From Mesonia sediminis (GTDB taxonomy: Bacteria > Bacteroidota > Bacteroidia > Flavobacteriales > Flavobacteriaceae), in contig NZ_JBHULZ010000023.1 in assembly GCF_042684705.1 (NCBI RefSeq), forward strand, positions 482,632-546,631: a DNA stretch of 64,000 bases, given 5' to 3'. The notes beneath the pieces were generated by a model. That model was not told the DNA's origin. It did no database searches and was given only the letters and a program-made list of their open reading frames with translations. Shown one piece after another: positions 22,691 to 31,595 of the stretch. Position 1 is the first letter of the stretch; each line of letters begins with the position of its first letter. The translations under genes were made by a program, and so were the position numbers.

Positions 22691-23538
22691 ATATTATGTT
22701 TATGAAAATCAATAAGACCATCAATAGGATGTCTAATAATTTTTCCAGGGGCTAAATTCTTATTTTTTAAGCAATCTACAAGGATTTCTTTAAAAAAATA
22801 AGCTATTGAACCAATAAAATGCACGGGGTAACTGCGCGTGCGATCATCGGGTAATAAACGATTGTCGATAAAAAGATTAAAACCGTTTTCTAACAGCGAT
22901 TTAAAATAAGGTTTTTCTTGGCTGTAGTATTCATAGATAAACTTAGAAAATTCAGCTAAATAAACATTAGGAGCTTCTTCTTTATACAATTTGTTTTTAA
23001 GGATATCTGGATTTAGCTCAAACCTATTTTCAAAATGAATTTTTAGTTTTTCGGGCATTCTATTGTAAAAAAAATCCTGCAAAAGTTGCTTACCAAAATA
23101 ACTACCACCGGCTTCATCCATTAAAGTATAACCAAGTGCCAAAAAAGGTAAATCCACTTTATTACCATCAAAAAAACAGGAATTAGATCCCGTTCCCAAA
23201 ATACAAACCACTCCAGGGGCATTGGTCACCGCCAAACAAGCGCCAAGCATGTCTTCACTTACATGTATTTTAGCCTGTTTAAATGCGGTTTGCAAACAGT
23301 GCTCAACAATAGCTTTTGGTTCTTTTGTGTTGCACCCAGCACCATAAAAATATACCTCTTGAATTTGTGAAGCATGAGCCAACATCTTCTCATTTTCTAA
23401 TATTATAGTTTGAAGCTGCGACACACTTAATACGGCAGGGTTTAATCCTGCCGTATTGGTTTTTAATACTGTATTTTTATGGTAATCTAATAATGCCCAA
23501 TCGCATTTGGTCGATCCGCTATCGGCTATTAAAATCAT
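22687..23538 (-). CDS. BadF/BadG-type ATPase, probable N-acetylglucosamine kinase-like sugar kinase
   Basis: A 283-residue ASKHA-fold kinase: phosphate-1 motif MILIADSGSTKCDWALLDYH (1-20), CILGTGSNSCFFDG (about 112-125) and adenosine/connect region ALGYTLMDEAGGSYFGKQLL (about 134-153). Proteins of this type in eukaryotes and bacteria phosphorylate N-acetylglucosamine or similar sugars; the exact substrate here is unknown. It overlaps gapA upstream (4 bp) and pgi downstream (4 bp), so it is embedded in the glycolytic operon. This argues for feeding amino sugar or glucose-type sugars into glycolysis. Confidence 0.82.
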   Translation of the reverse strand: MILIADSGSTKCDWALLDYHKNTVLKTNTAGLNPAVLSVSQLQTIILENEKMLAHASQIQEVYFYGAGCNTKEPKAIVEHCLQTAFKQAKIHVSEDMLGACLAVTNAPGVVCILGTGSNSCFFDGNKVDLPFLALGYTLMDEAGGSYFGKQLLQDFFYNRMPEKLKIHFENRFELNPDILKNKLYKEEAPNVYLAEFSKFIYEYYSQEKPYFKSLLENGFNLFIDNRLLPDDRTRSYPVHFIGSIAYFFKEILVDCLKNKNLAPGKIIRHPIDGLIDFHKHNM

Positions 23539-24539
23539 TTTAAACTTGCGCTATATTCGGCCAAATCGACTAACTTACTGGCATAGCCATACTCATTATC
23601 ATACCAGGCAATTAACTTAAAAAAGTTATTATTTAATTCCATACTAGCATTGGCATCAAAAACGCAGATGTTTGGTTCAGACACAAAATCTTGTGACACC
23701 AATTCTTCTTCGGTATAGCCCAAAATGCCTTTCAAATCATTTTCGGCCTGGTGTTTAAATACTTTTCTAATTTCTTCTAAACTAGTTGATTTTTTTGTTT
23801 TAAGGGTTAAATCTACTACCGAAACATTGGGTGTAGGTACTCTAAAAGCCATACCCGTTAATTTACCTTTTAAATCGGGCACTACTTTTGTAACCGCTAT
23901 GGCCGCTCCTGTTGTAGTAGGAATAATATTATTTAAGGCACTGCGCCCTATTCTATAGTTTTTACGAGATGGAGAATCAACTACAGACTGTGAGGTGGTC
24001 GAAGCATGCACGGTAGTCATTAGCCCTTCTTCCAAACCAAAATGATCATTCACAATTTTTGCTAATGGCGCCAAGCAATTTGTTGTACAAGAGGCATTAC
24101 TAATTACTTTTTGATCTGCAAGCATATCCTTGTGATTAACGCCCATAACAAACATAGGAGCATCTTTAGATGGTGCCGAGATAAGTACTTTTTGAGCACC
24201 AGCGCTTAGGTGCGCACTAGCACTTTCTACTGTTTTAAATAAACCGGTACAATCTAAAACCAATTGAGCATTGACCTCATTCCATTTTAAATTTTCAGGA
24301 TTTTTTTCTGCGGTTACCCGGATTTGTTTACCGTCTACCACCAAATCTCCATTTTTGGTAGAAACTTCAGCGTCAAATCTGCCGTGTACAGAATCGTATT
24401 TTAATAAATAAGCTAAATGATTTACATCAACCAAATCATTTATTGCCACTACCTCAAAAGCATCATTTTTACTGGCAATTCTAAAAGCCAATCTTCCTAT
24501 TCTACCAAAGCCATTTATAGCTATTTTAATTTTCTTCAT
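23535..24539 (-). CDS. gapA: Glyceraldehyde-3-phosphate dehydrogenase, type I
   Basis: A 334-residue enzyme. The NAD-binding Rossmann start is KIAINGFGRIGRLAFRIASK (4-23). The active-site Cys lies in SNASCTTNCLAPLAKIVNDH (about 152-171), the catalytic His in TVHASTTSQSVVD (about 180), and the C-terminal WYDNEYGYASKLVDLAEYSA matches the family. It catalyses the NAD-dependent oxidative phosphorylation of glyceraldehyde 3-phosphate. It follows pfkA by 24 bp and overlaps the BadF kinase start by 4 bp. Confidence 0.97.
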   Translation of the reverse strand: MKKIKIAINGFGRIGRLAFRIASKNDAFEVVAINDLVDVNHLAYLLKYDSVHGRFDAEVSTKNGDLVVDGKQIRVTAEKNPENLKWNEVNAQLVLDCTGLFKTVESASAHLSAGAQKVLISAPSKDAPMFVMGVNHKDMLADQKVISNASCTTNCLAPLAKIVNDHFGLEEGLMTTVHASTTSQSVVDSPSRKNYRIGRSALNNIIPTTTGAAIAVTKVVPDLKGKLTGMAFRVPTPNVSVVDLTLKTKKSTSLEEIRKVFKHQAENDLKGILGYTEEELVSQDFVSEPNICVFDANASMELNNNFFKLIAWYDNEYGYASKLVDLAEYSASLK

Positions 24540-24563
24540 ATTTTTATTATTAGATTGATGTTA

Positions 24564-25550
24564 TTATATGGATGTTATATCGGCTACTCGTAACAAATCG
24601 GTATCAATATCATTACTTCCTGCTAGCGCCTGCTCAAAAGGAACATTCACAATTTTTTTATGAGCAATTCCTACCATTACCGCTTTATGCTGATTGATTA
24701 AAGCATCAACCGCGCCGATTCCTAACCTGCTGGCCAATACCCGATCATAACAACTAGGTGAACCTCCACGCTGAATATGCCCTAAAACGGTCACTTTTAC
24801 TTCATAAGAATCTAAATTAGTATCGATATAATCGGCTAATTCAAAAATGTTTTTTCCAATTTGATCTCCTTCCGCTACGACGATAATACTAGAGGTTTTA
24901 CCAGATTTTCTACTGCGTTTCAACGATTCTAGTAGGCGCTCTTTTCCTAAATTCTCTTCGGGTATTAAAATTTCTTCTGCCCCTGCTCCTATCCCAGCGT
25001 TTAAAGCAATATCACCCGCATTGCGCCCCATTACTTCAACAAGGAACAAACGATTGTGCGAATTGGCAGTATCCCTTATTTTATCTATTGCCTCTACTAC
25101 GGTATTCAGAGCGGTGTCGTAGCCTATGGTATGATCTGTACCGCGAATATCGTTATCTATAGTTCCAGGTACGCCGACAATAGGAAATTGAAATTCATTG
25201 CCAAAAACTTCGGCTCCTTTAAAGGTTCCATCTCCTCCTATTACCACTAGCGCATCTATAGAATTATTCTTTAAATGCTCAAAAGCTTGATTTCTACCTT
25301 CTCTAGTCATAAATGCTTTAGATCGAGCCGACTTTAAGAAGGTTCCTCCCCTATTGATAAGGTTTTTTACCGTTCGCGGACCTAATTCTTTAAAGTCTCC
25401 TTCAATAAGGCCTTGATAGCCACGATAAACTCCTGTACATTTAATTTCATGAAAGGCACAAGCCCGAGAAACCGCCCTTATAGCGGCATTCATTCCGGGC
25501 GAATCACCACCAGAAGTGAGCACAGCGATATGTTTTATTTTGTTTGTCAT
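24564..25550 (-). CDS. pfkA: 6-phosphofructokinase (ATP-type)
   Basis: A 328-residue enzyme phosphorylating fructose 6-phosphate to the 1,6-bisphosphate. Motifs: ATP-binding VLTSGGDSPGMNAAIRAVSR (10-29), GGDGTFKGA (about 104-112), catalytic PGTIDNDIRGTDHTIGYDTA (about 129-148), VEVMGRNAGDIALNAG (about 172) and LGHIQRGGSPSCYDRVLASR near 256 (family signature). It is the first gene of the pfkA-gapA-kinase-pgi operon, with a -7 box just upstream at 25556-25563. Confidence 0.97.
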   Translation of the reverse strand: MTNKIKHIAVLTSGGDSPGMNAAIRAVSRACAFHEIKCTGVYRGYQGLIEGDFKELGPRTVKNLINRGGTFLKSARSKAFMTREGRNQAFEHLKNNSIDALVVIGGDGTFKGAEVFGNEFQFPIVGVPGTIDNDIRGTDHTIGYDTALNTVVEAIDKIRDTANSHNRLFLVEVMGRNAGDIALNAGIGAGAEEILIPEENLGKERLLESLKRSRKSGKTSSIIVVAEGDQIGKNIFELADYIDTNLDSYEVKVTVLGHIQRGGSPSCYDRVLASRLGIGAVDALINQHKAVMVGIAHKKIVNVPFEQALAGSNDIDTDLLRVADITSI

Positions 25551-25555
25551 AAGAT

Positions 25556-25563
25556 CAAAGTTA
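25556..25563 (-). promoter_or_regulatory. -7 promoter element TAACTTTG of the glycolytic operon
   Basis: On the minus strand TAACTTTG ends 5 bp before the pfkA ATG, an exact TAnnTTTG. A TTTCAAG about 15 bp further upstream could be the -33. The mRNA would begin at or right beside the start codon, so translation may be close to leaderless. Confidence 0.55.
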
Positions 25564-25636
25564 TTTGATTTATACTTGAAATCCTATCTTTTAAAAAAAT
25601 TGCCTATAGAATTCTGATATTTCTCAATCTTTAGGC

Positions 25637-27508
25637 TTACTCGGCCTTATTTGTTTGAGGTATATAATCAAATTCAATATAAGAATCTCCAAAAACCGTA
25701 TGCTCTTGAGCTTCGAAATCGCTTTCTTTGGCCTTGAAAATATTCTCTACATAGTTTTGCGGGTTGATATCTATTAGTGGAAACCAGGTGCTCTGAACTT
25801 GTATTTGTAACTTATGACCAGGTTTAAAAGTGTGGTTAATGTCTTGAATTACAAAATTTACATCTGTTTTTTTATGAGGCACAAAGGGTTCTGGCTTGGC
25901 GAAACTATTTCTAAAACGACCTCTCAGAACTTCACTTCTCACCATCATATGGTAATTGCCCATGGGTCTGGCCTTATTGTTCTCTTTATGATTCTTGGCC
26001 TTTGGAGGGTGAACATCAATTATTTTAACCACCCAATCGGCAGCGCTACCTGTCGTCGCCACTTTTAGTTTAGCCATAATTTCACCGCTTAATTTTAATT
26101 CTTCTTGTAATACATCGGTTTCAAAAACCAACACATCTGGTCTTTTGGCGGCAAAACGCTGGTCACCTGTCATATAAGGACGAGGTGTAAATCTAAAATT
26201 CAAATCTTCTGAGTACGGCACAGGTTTCAAGGGATCGCTTATAAATCTATGCTTTTTTTCGGCTTTTGGGCTTGTGCTCAACTGATTTTTATCGGCAAGA
26301 TAAAATTGCATTTTTTTAGTTTGTTTTGGCGGCCAAGCGCTTAAACTATCCCATTTTTTTAAACCGGTGTCATAAACTAAAGCTTCTGGTAAGGAATTTC
26401 TTTTTTTGTTATCGGTTTTTAAATGTTGCTCAAAAAATTGCGTCTCAACCTCTTCTTGAAAAAACTGACTAATGTTTTCACCGAAAAAAACTTCCCCCAC
26501 AGCTTGACGTTTTTTAGTACTCGCCCAACCACCGTGACTCCAAGGACCAAAAACCAAGGTATTCTTATTATTTTGATGAGCCTCAATGGTCTTGTAAGTA
26601 TTAAAAGGTCCGTATAAATCTTCTGCATCAAAAAGTCCGCCGACAGTCATTACTGCAGGTTTTATTTTTTGGCTTTTTAAATGCTGAATGATGCCTCTTT
26701 TTTGCCAAAAAGAATCATAATTAGGGTGTTCTTTAAGTTGCTGCCAAAAGAAATTATCTTTGTAATAAGGATCTAGCTTACTTAACGGTGTATGATCTAA
26801 ATAAAATTGATACGCATCTGGAGTATCGGGTTTAGGAAAATTGTACCAAGCCTTTTGAGTAGGACCATCGTGCTGCTCACCAAACAAGGCTGTGGCCATC
26901 CAATAACTAAGCATATAAGCTCCGTTGTGATGAAAATCATCAAAGAAGAAATCTCCTATACAAGCCTGAGGTGAAACAGCTTTTAGAGCAGGGTGATTCG
27001 CTAATAAAGAATAAGTAGCGTAAAACCCAGGGTAGGATATGCCCCAAGTACCCACGCGCCCATTATTATTAGGCACATTATTTACCAACCATTCAATGGT
27101 ATCATAAGTATCTGATGCTTCGTCAATTTGATTTTTCTTTTTTTTCGGAATAAAAGGACGCATATTATCATAGCTACCTTCGCTCATCCATCTACCCCTC
27201 ACATCTTGATAAACCACTATATAACCCGCTTGCATCATTTTTTTATTGGGTCCTATTTTTCTAGGAAAATTCTCTTCCCCGTAAGGCCTACAGCTATAAG
27301 GAGTTCGCTGTAAAAGTATAGGATATTCTCTAGAAGTGTCTTTGGGGGTATAAATGCTCGTATGCAATTTTATACCATCGCGCATGGTAATTTGCACTTC
27401 TTTTTTATTATAATTTTCTTTTACTGAAAAGTTATCGGTTTGCCCGAAAGCAAATCCGTGGAAAAACAAAAAAACTAGAAGTAGTTGAATAACTTTTTGG
27501 TGTATCAT
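25637..27508 (-). CDS. Secreted CocE/NonD-type hydrolase (S15-family acylase)
   Basis: About 623 residues from the chosen ATG at 27508, which starts a good signal peptide (MIHQKVIQLLLVFLFFHGFA-FGQ); the upstream 12 codons are less likely. N-terminal alpha/beta-hydrolase part: VQITMRDGIKLHTSIYTPKD, nucleophile region RVGTWGISYPGFYATYSLLA (G-x-S-x-x-G, near residue 150), and VFGPWSHGGW with the probable catalytic His (about 325). The C-terminal beta-jelly-roll of the PepX_C type follows (ELKLSGEIMAKLKVATTGSA). Family members hydrolyse acyl esters, beta-lactam side chains or X-Pro dipeptides; the substrate is not known. It is probably periplasmic. Confidence 0.85.
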   Translation of the reverse strand: MIHQKVIQLLLVFLFFHGFAFGQTDNFSVKENYNKKEVQITMRDGIKLHTSIYTPKDTSREYPILLQRTPYSCRPYGEENFPRKIGPNKKMMQAGYIVVYQDVRGRWMSEGSYDNMRPFIPKKKKNQIDEASDTYDTIEWLVNNVPNNNGRVGTWGISYPGFYATYSLLANHPALKAVSPQACIGDFFFDDFHHNGAYMLSYWMATALFGEQHDGPTQKAWYNFPKPDTPDAYQFYLDHTPLSKLDPYYKDNFFWQQLKEHPNYDSFWQKRGIIQHLKSQKIKPAVMTVGGLFDAEDLYGPFNTYKTIEAHQNNKNTLVFGPWSHGGWASTKKRQAVGEVFFGENISQFFQEEVETQFFEQHLKTDNKKRNSLPEALVYDTGLKKWDSLSAWPPKQTKKMQFYLADKNQLSTSPKAEKKHRFISDPLKPVPYSEDLNFRFTPRPYMTGDQRFAAKRPDVLVFETDVLQEELKLSGEIMAKLKVATTGSAADWVVKIIDVHPPKAKNHKENNKARPMGNYHMMVRSEVLRGRFRNSFAKPEPFVPHKKTDVNFVIQDINHTFKPGHKLQIQVQSTWFPLIDINPQNYVENIFKAKESDFEAQEHTVFGDSYIEFDYIPQTNKAE

Positions 27509-27701
27509 AGATCTAAATTTGACCTTAAAAATATAAAAAAGCACAAGTGCATCCTAGTGTTTAGCTTATGGATTAAAGCTAAGCTAAAAGCTAATTAAAA
27601 AACTAAAATTTAATTAATAATGAAAATAGAGCCAAACAATTTGACTATCAATTACTTGAACTTAAAGTTTAACTTTAGCTCCTTAATATAATAAAAATAG
27701 A

Positions 27702-27729
27702 TTTGCTAAAAAAACTTTACGTACCTTTG
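27702..27729 (+). promoter_or_regulatory. Promoter of the DEAD-box helicase gene
   Basis: -33 box TTTG (27702-27705) and -7 box TACCTTTG (27722-27729) with 16-bp spacing, both exact matches to the Bacteroidota consensus. The helicase ATG at 27747 is 17 bp downstream of the -7 box. Confidence 0.75.
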
Positions 27730-27746
27730 CAGCTTATTTATACTAT

Positions 27747-29519
27747 ATGAACAAATTTGAAGAATTAGGGCTTGATGCCCAAATAGTGAATGCTGTAAAT
27801 GATATGGGTTTTGAAAGCCCAAGTGAAGTACAAGAGAAAGCTATACCTATTTTATTAGAACAAGATACCGATTTAGTGGCACTTGCCCAAACAGGAACTG
27901 GAAAAACCGCCGCCTTTGGTTTTCCACTTATCCAGCGTATAAACGCAAACTCAAAAAAAACACAAGGCTTAATTTTATCGCCAACACGCGAACTTTGTTT
28001 GCAAATTACCAACGAATTAAAAAACTACTCTAAATATGTTAAAGGTTTATCTACCGTAGCTATTTATGGAGGAGCCAGCATAAGCGAACAAGCTAACCAG
28101 ATTAAACGTGGTGCGCAAATCATTGTTGCCACTCCGGGTCGAATGAAGGATATGGTAGGCAGAAGAATGATTGATATTTCTACCATAGACTACTGTGTAC
28201 TAGATGAAGCAGATGAAATGCTAAATATGGGTTTTTACGAAGATATTACCGACATTTTATCGCACACGCCTAAAGAGAAAAAAACCTGGTTGTTTAGTGC
28301 AACAATGCCAAAAGAGGTTGCCACCATTGCATCTAAATTTATGCATAAACCGGTAGAAATTACCGTAGGAACCAAAAATGAAGGTTCTAAAAATGTAAAC
28401 CATGAGTACTTTTTAGTAGGGGCAAGAGATCGTTATGCTGCCCTAAAAAGATTGGCAGATGCACATCCAGATATATTCTCGGTAATCTTTTGCCGAACCA
28501 AAAGAGATACCCAAAAAGTTGCTGAAAAGCTAATTGAAGATGGTTATAATGCCGCCGCTTTACACGGAGATTTAAGTCAGAATCAAAGAGATTTGGTTAT
28601 GCGCAGCTTTAGAAGTAGACAAATACAAATGCTTGTAGCTACCGATGTGGCCGCACGAGGGATAGATGTAGACGACATTACCCATGTAATTAATTACCAA
28701 CTTCCTGATGAAGTAGAAACGTACACACACCGAAGTGGGCGAACAGGTAGAGCGGGTAAAAAAGGGACGTCCATGGTAATTATCACCAAAAGTGAAATGC
28801 GTAAAATTAAAAGTATTGAGCGCATAATAAAACAATCTTTTGAGCGAAAAGAAGTACCTAGCGGAGAGGAGATTTGCCAAGTACAGTTATTGCATTTAGC
28901 AAAAGACATCAAAAACACCACCATTAATCACGAGATTGAAGAATACCTACCTCAAATTGAGGCGCTTTTAGCAGATTTCTCTAAAGAAGAGATTATCAAA
29001 AAGGTTTTTAGTGTAGAATTTACACGTTTTCATAATTACTATAAAAATGCAAATACCATAAATTCGCCTAAGCCTGGAGATTACGCAGCCGAAGATAATG
29101 GATTTAGCACTCGTTTCTTCATAAACGTAGGTGAAAAAGATGGTTTTGACTGGATGTCCTTAAAGGATTTCTTGAAAGAACAACTCGATTTAGGTAGAGA
29201 TGCTGTTTCACGTGTAGATGTGAAAAATAACTTTTCTTTCTTTAATACCGATACTGCCGAAGTTGAAAAGGTATTGAGTACCTTTAAAGAATTTAGCTAT
29301 CAAGGAAGAGCAATTAACGCCGAAGTAACAAAAGCTAACGAAGGAAGACCCGATAAATTTAAGCGTAAACGCGGTGAACGCAAAGGAAGGAGAAAAAAGT
29401 TTGACGATCGAGGAGGTGATCAAAAAAAGTCTTCAAGACGATCAAAACCTAGAAACGCTGGCGGTAAACGTTCTGCAAATATTAAAAGTTCTGTAAATAG
29501 AAGACGTAATAAAAAATAA
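27747..29519 (+). CDS. DEAD-box ATP-dependent RNA helicase with DbpA-type RNA-binding domain
   Basis: A 590-residue helicase: Q motif FESPSEVQEKAIP (about 23), motif I AQTGTGKTAA (about 49), PTRELCLQI (Ia), TPGRMKDM (Ib), DEADEML (II), SAT (III), VIFCRTKRD (IV), ATDVAARGIDVDDITHVINY (V) and HRSGRTGRAG (VI). A DbpA-like RNA-binding fold covers about 460-535 (FFINVGEKDGFDWMSLKDFL), and a long Arg/Lys-rich tail follows. Roles in ribosome assembly or cold adaptation (CsdA/DeaD-like) fit. It is a lone gene with its own strong promoter; the next gene starts 27 bp later. Confidence 0.93.
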   Translation: MNKFEELGLDAQIVNAVNDMGFESPSEVQEKAIPILLEQDTDLVALAQTGTGKTAAFGFPLIQRINANSKKTQGLILSPTRELCLQITNELKNYSKYVKGLSTVAIYGGASISEQANQIKRGAQIIVATPGRMKDMVGRRMIDISTIDYCVLDEADEMLNMGFYEDITDILSHTPKEKKTWLFSATMPKEVATIASKFMHKPVEITVGTKNEGSKNVNHEYFLVGARDRYAALKRLADAHPDIFSVIFCRTKRDTQKVAEKLIEDGYNAAALHGDLSQNQRDLVMRSFRSRQIQMLVATDVAARGIDVDDITHVINYQLPDEVETYTHRSGRTGRAGKKGTSMVIITKSEMRKIKSIERIIKQSFERKEVPSGEEICQVQLLHLAKDIKNTTINHEIEEYLPQIEALLADFSKEEIIKKVFSVEFTRFHNYYKNANTINSPKPGDYAAEDNGFSTRFFINVGEKDGFDWMSLKDFLKEQLDLGRDAVSRVDVKNNFSFFNTDTAEVEKVLSTFKEFSYQGRAINAEVTKANEGRPDKFKRKRGERKGRRKKFDDRGGDQKKSSRRSKPRNAGGKRSANIKSSVNRRRNKK

Positions 29520-29546
29520 TTTATTTACTTTACAAAAAGTAGTAAA

Positions 29547-30326
29547 ATGAAGCCCCAAGCTGTACGTTATATACTCTTTTTACTGCTGGCTACCTCTTTT
29601 TATTCGGTGCGAGCACAAAAAGATTCTTTACAAACCATAAAAGGAAAGGTGCTTAACGCAGCTAATGATATACCGCTTGATAATGTAAATATCATCAACT
29701 TAAATGAGGTAAAGGGCACTACCACAAACAAGGAAGGATATTTTGAAATAAAAGCTCGAGTAAACGATACCCTGTATTTTAGTTTCTTGGGCTTTAAATC
29801 TATTCAAGTTAAAGTAACCAATGACTGGACTCGCTTTGGCGATGTAAAGGTTAAAATGACTGAAATAGCCATTGCTTTAGAAGAGGTTACACTCTCTCCT
29901 TTAAAACTTACGGGGTTTCTAGAAATAGATGCCAAAAATATACCTATATACGAAGATTCCAGGTATAGTATATCTGGACTTGATTACGGGTATGAAGCAG
30001 GAAACAACACTCCGGGTGCCTTTGCTAAGACCCTACAAGCCATTACCAATCCCGCTGATTTGCTTTATAATGTCTTTGGAAAAAAACCTAAGCAAATGCG
30101 TAAATTGCGTAAAATGAAGCAAGATGATGAGATCAGAAACTTGCTGCAAGATAAATTTAATCGCGAAACTTTAAGTGCTCTGTTGCAAGTTAGGCGAGTA
30201 GATATTGATGAAATTTTGCAAAAATGCAATTACTCTAAGCAGTTTATCAAAACCGCTAATGACCTTCAAATTCTTGAAGCCATTAGTAGCTGCTATGAAG
30301 AATACAAGGTTTTAAACAGAAATTAG
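29547..30326 (+). CDS. Secreted protein with carboxypeptidase-like regulatory (CarboxypepD_reg) domain
   Basis: A 259-residue protein with a signal peptide (AVRYILFLLLATSFYSVRAQ, about 4-23) and a domain of the type found at the start of TonB-dependent receptors: LQTIKGKVLNAANDIPLDNV, NIINLNEVKGTTTNKEGYFE, ARVNDTLYFSFLGFK (about 28-95). The rest (120-259) is helical and unlike the receptor barrel. Stand-alone members are common in Bacteroidota but of unknown role. It lies 27 bp after the helicase gene and may be read through from it. Confidence 0.78.
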   Translation: MKPQAVRYILFLLLATSFYSVRAQKDSLQTIKGKVLNAANDIPLDNVNIINLNEVKGTTTNKEGYFEIKARVNDTLYFSFLGFKSIQVKVTNDWTRFGDVKVKMTEIAIALEEVTLSPLKLTGFLEIDAKNIPIYEDSRYSISGLDYGYEAGNNTPGAFAKTLQAITNPADLLYNVFGKKPKQMRKLRKMKQDDEIRNLLQDKFNRETLSALLQVRRVDIDEILQKCNYSKQFIKTANDLQILEAISSCYEEYKVLNRN

Positions 30327-30992
30327 TTATTCTGTTTTTATTTGACGTAGGTATTTTTCTATAATTTTTTCGCTGCTTTTTATACTATTGCTAGCCCATA
30401 GCATACGCGTTTCTAATTGTTCCTCTGGAGTGAGCCTCCAGTCAATTTCCTTGCGTTTAATCGCATTGGTTACACTCTGTAAAATGATAGCCGCCGAAAC
30501 CGAAATATTTAAACTCTCTGTAAAACCAGCCATAGGAATTTTTAAGAATCCATCGGCTTTTTGCATTACTTCATCACTTAGGCCAGCTTTCTCGGTACCA
30601 AAGAAAAATGCAGCAGGTTTATCTATGTTAAAATCGGGTAATAAACAAGCGTCGTTATGTGGTGTAGTAGCTATAATTTGATATCCATCTTGCTTTAAAC
30701 GAGTAATACAATCAGTTACTTGATTGTATCGATTTACTTTAACCCATTTTTGAGCACCCATTGCAATCTCTCTATCAATTCTCTTTTTATTCCTTTCTTC
30801 AACAATATGAATGTTTTGTAAACCAAAAACATCGCAACTTCTTATAACAGCACTGGTATTATGTAATTGGTAAACATCTTCTGTAGCCACTGTGAAATAA
30901 TTGGTACGCTGTGCCAATACTTCTTGAAATCGTTGTAACCTTTCTGGCGTTAAAAAACTTTCTAAATGGGCAAGGAGATTCTTATCTATCAT
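30327..30992 (-). CDS. trmH: TrmH-type tRNA (guanosine-18-2'-O)-methyltransferase
   Basis: About 221 residues from ATG 30992; the longer frame to 31070 would overlap the sigma gene on the other strand and is rejected. SpoU/TrmH motifs: EDVYQLHNTSAVIRSCDVFG (motif 1, N-R; about 39-58), IATTPHNDACLLPDFN, AFFFGTEKAGLSDEVMQKAD (motif 2, about 140-159) and IPMAGFTESLNISVSAAIIL (motif 3, about 165-184). This SPOUT enzyme methylates the ribose of G18 in tRNA using SAM. Length is close to E. coli TrmH (229). Confidence 0.88.
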   Translation of the reverse strand: MIDKNLLAHLESFLTPERLQRFQEVLAQRTNYFTVATEDVYQLHNTSAVIRSCDVFGLQNIHIVEERNKKRIDREIAMGAQKWVKVNRYNQVTDCITRLKQDGYQIIATTPHNDACLLPDFNIDKPAAFFFGTEKAGLSDEVMQKADGFLKIPMAGFTESLNISVSAAIILQSVTNAIKRKEIDWRLTPEEQLETRMLWASNSIKSSEKIIEKYLRQIKTE

Positions 30993-31061
30993 GAATTTAT
31001 CTATAAAGAAAAAGGCAAAATTAGTGTAATTTTTGTATACTCGTAGTTTATTCTGAATTTT

Positions 31062-31595
31062 ATGACACAAGATGAACTGGTTGCGTTAATCAACAAAAAA
31101 GATGAGCAGGCTTTTGACTATTTATACGATATGTATGCTCAAAGCTTGTTTGGTGTCATAGAAAACATAATTAAAAATAAAGCACAATCTGAAGATGTCT
31201 TGCAAGAAGTGATGGTGAAAATTTGGAGAAATTTACCCCAATACGATCCCGAAAAAGGTAGGTTTTTTACTTGGATTGTGAATATAGCACGTAATTCAGC
31301 TATAGATAAGTATAGATCTAAAGCATATAAAAAAGAAAGACAAAACCTAGATGCTAATAATTTCGTACATAGTATAGAAACACATGCTTCTTTAAATAAT
31401 CAAGTAAATAGTATTGGGATTGAAAAATTTATTAAGAAATTAAAGCCCGCTTGTATCAAAATTATTGATTTGCTATTTTTTAAAGGATTTACACACAAAG
31501 AGGCCTCAGAAAATTTAAAAATTCCTTTGGGTACCTTAAAAACTAGGAATAGAGCATGTATTCATGAACTAAGAAATTTATTGCAAGTAAAATGA
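31062..31595 (+). CDS. ECF-type RNA polymerase sigma factor
   Basis: A 177-residue sigma-70-family factor. Region 2 is seen in QAFDYLYDMYAQSLFGVIEN, DVLQEVMVKIWRNLPQYDPE and GRFFTWIVNIARNSAIDKYR (about 18-85), and region 4 in LKPACIKIIDLLFFKGFTHK and EASENLKIPLGTLKTRNRA (about 127-165). It directs polymerase to an unknown regulon in response to envelope signals. Its stop overlaps the anti-sigma start (31592-31595, ATGA), the usual cognate-pair arrangement. The CHRD lipoprotein downstream on the other strand may belong to its regulon, which is only a guess from position. Confidence 0.92.
   Translation: MTQDELVALINKKDEQAFDYLYDMYAQSLFGVIENIIKNKAQSEDVLQEVMVKIWRNLPQYDPEKGRFFTWIVNIARNSAIDKYRSKAYKKERQNLDANNFVHSIETHASLNNQVNSIGIEKFIKKLKPACIKIIDLLFFKGFTHKEASENLKIPLGTLKTRNRACIHELRNLLQVK

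Noticed and set aside
30993..31070. Extended N-terminus of TrmH
   Set aside because: It would overlap the sigma factor gene on the opposite strand and the extension is unlike TrmH; ATG 30992 fits the family.
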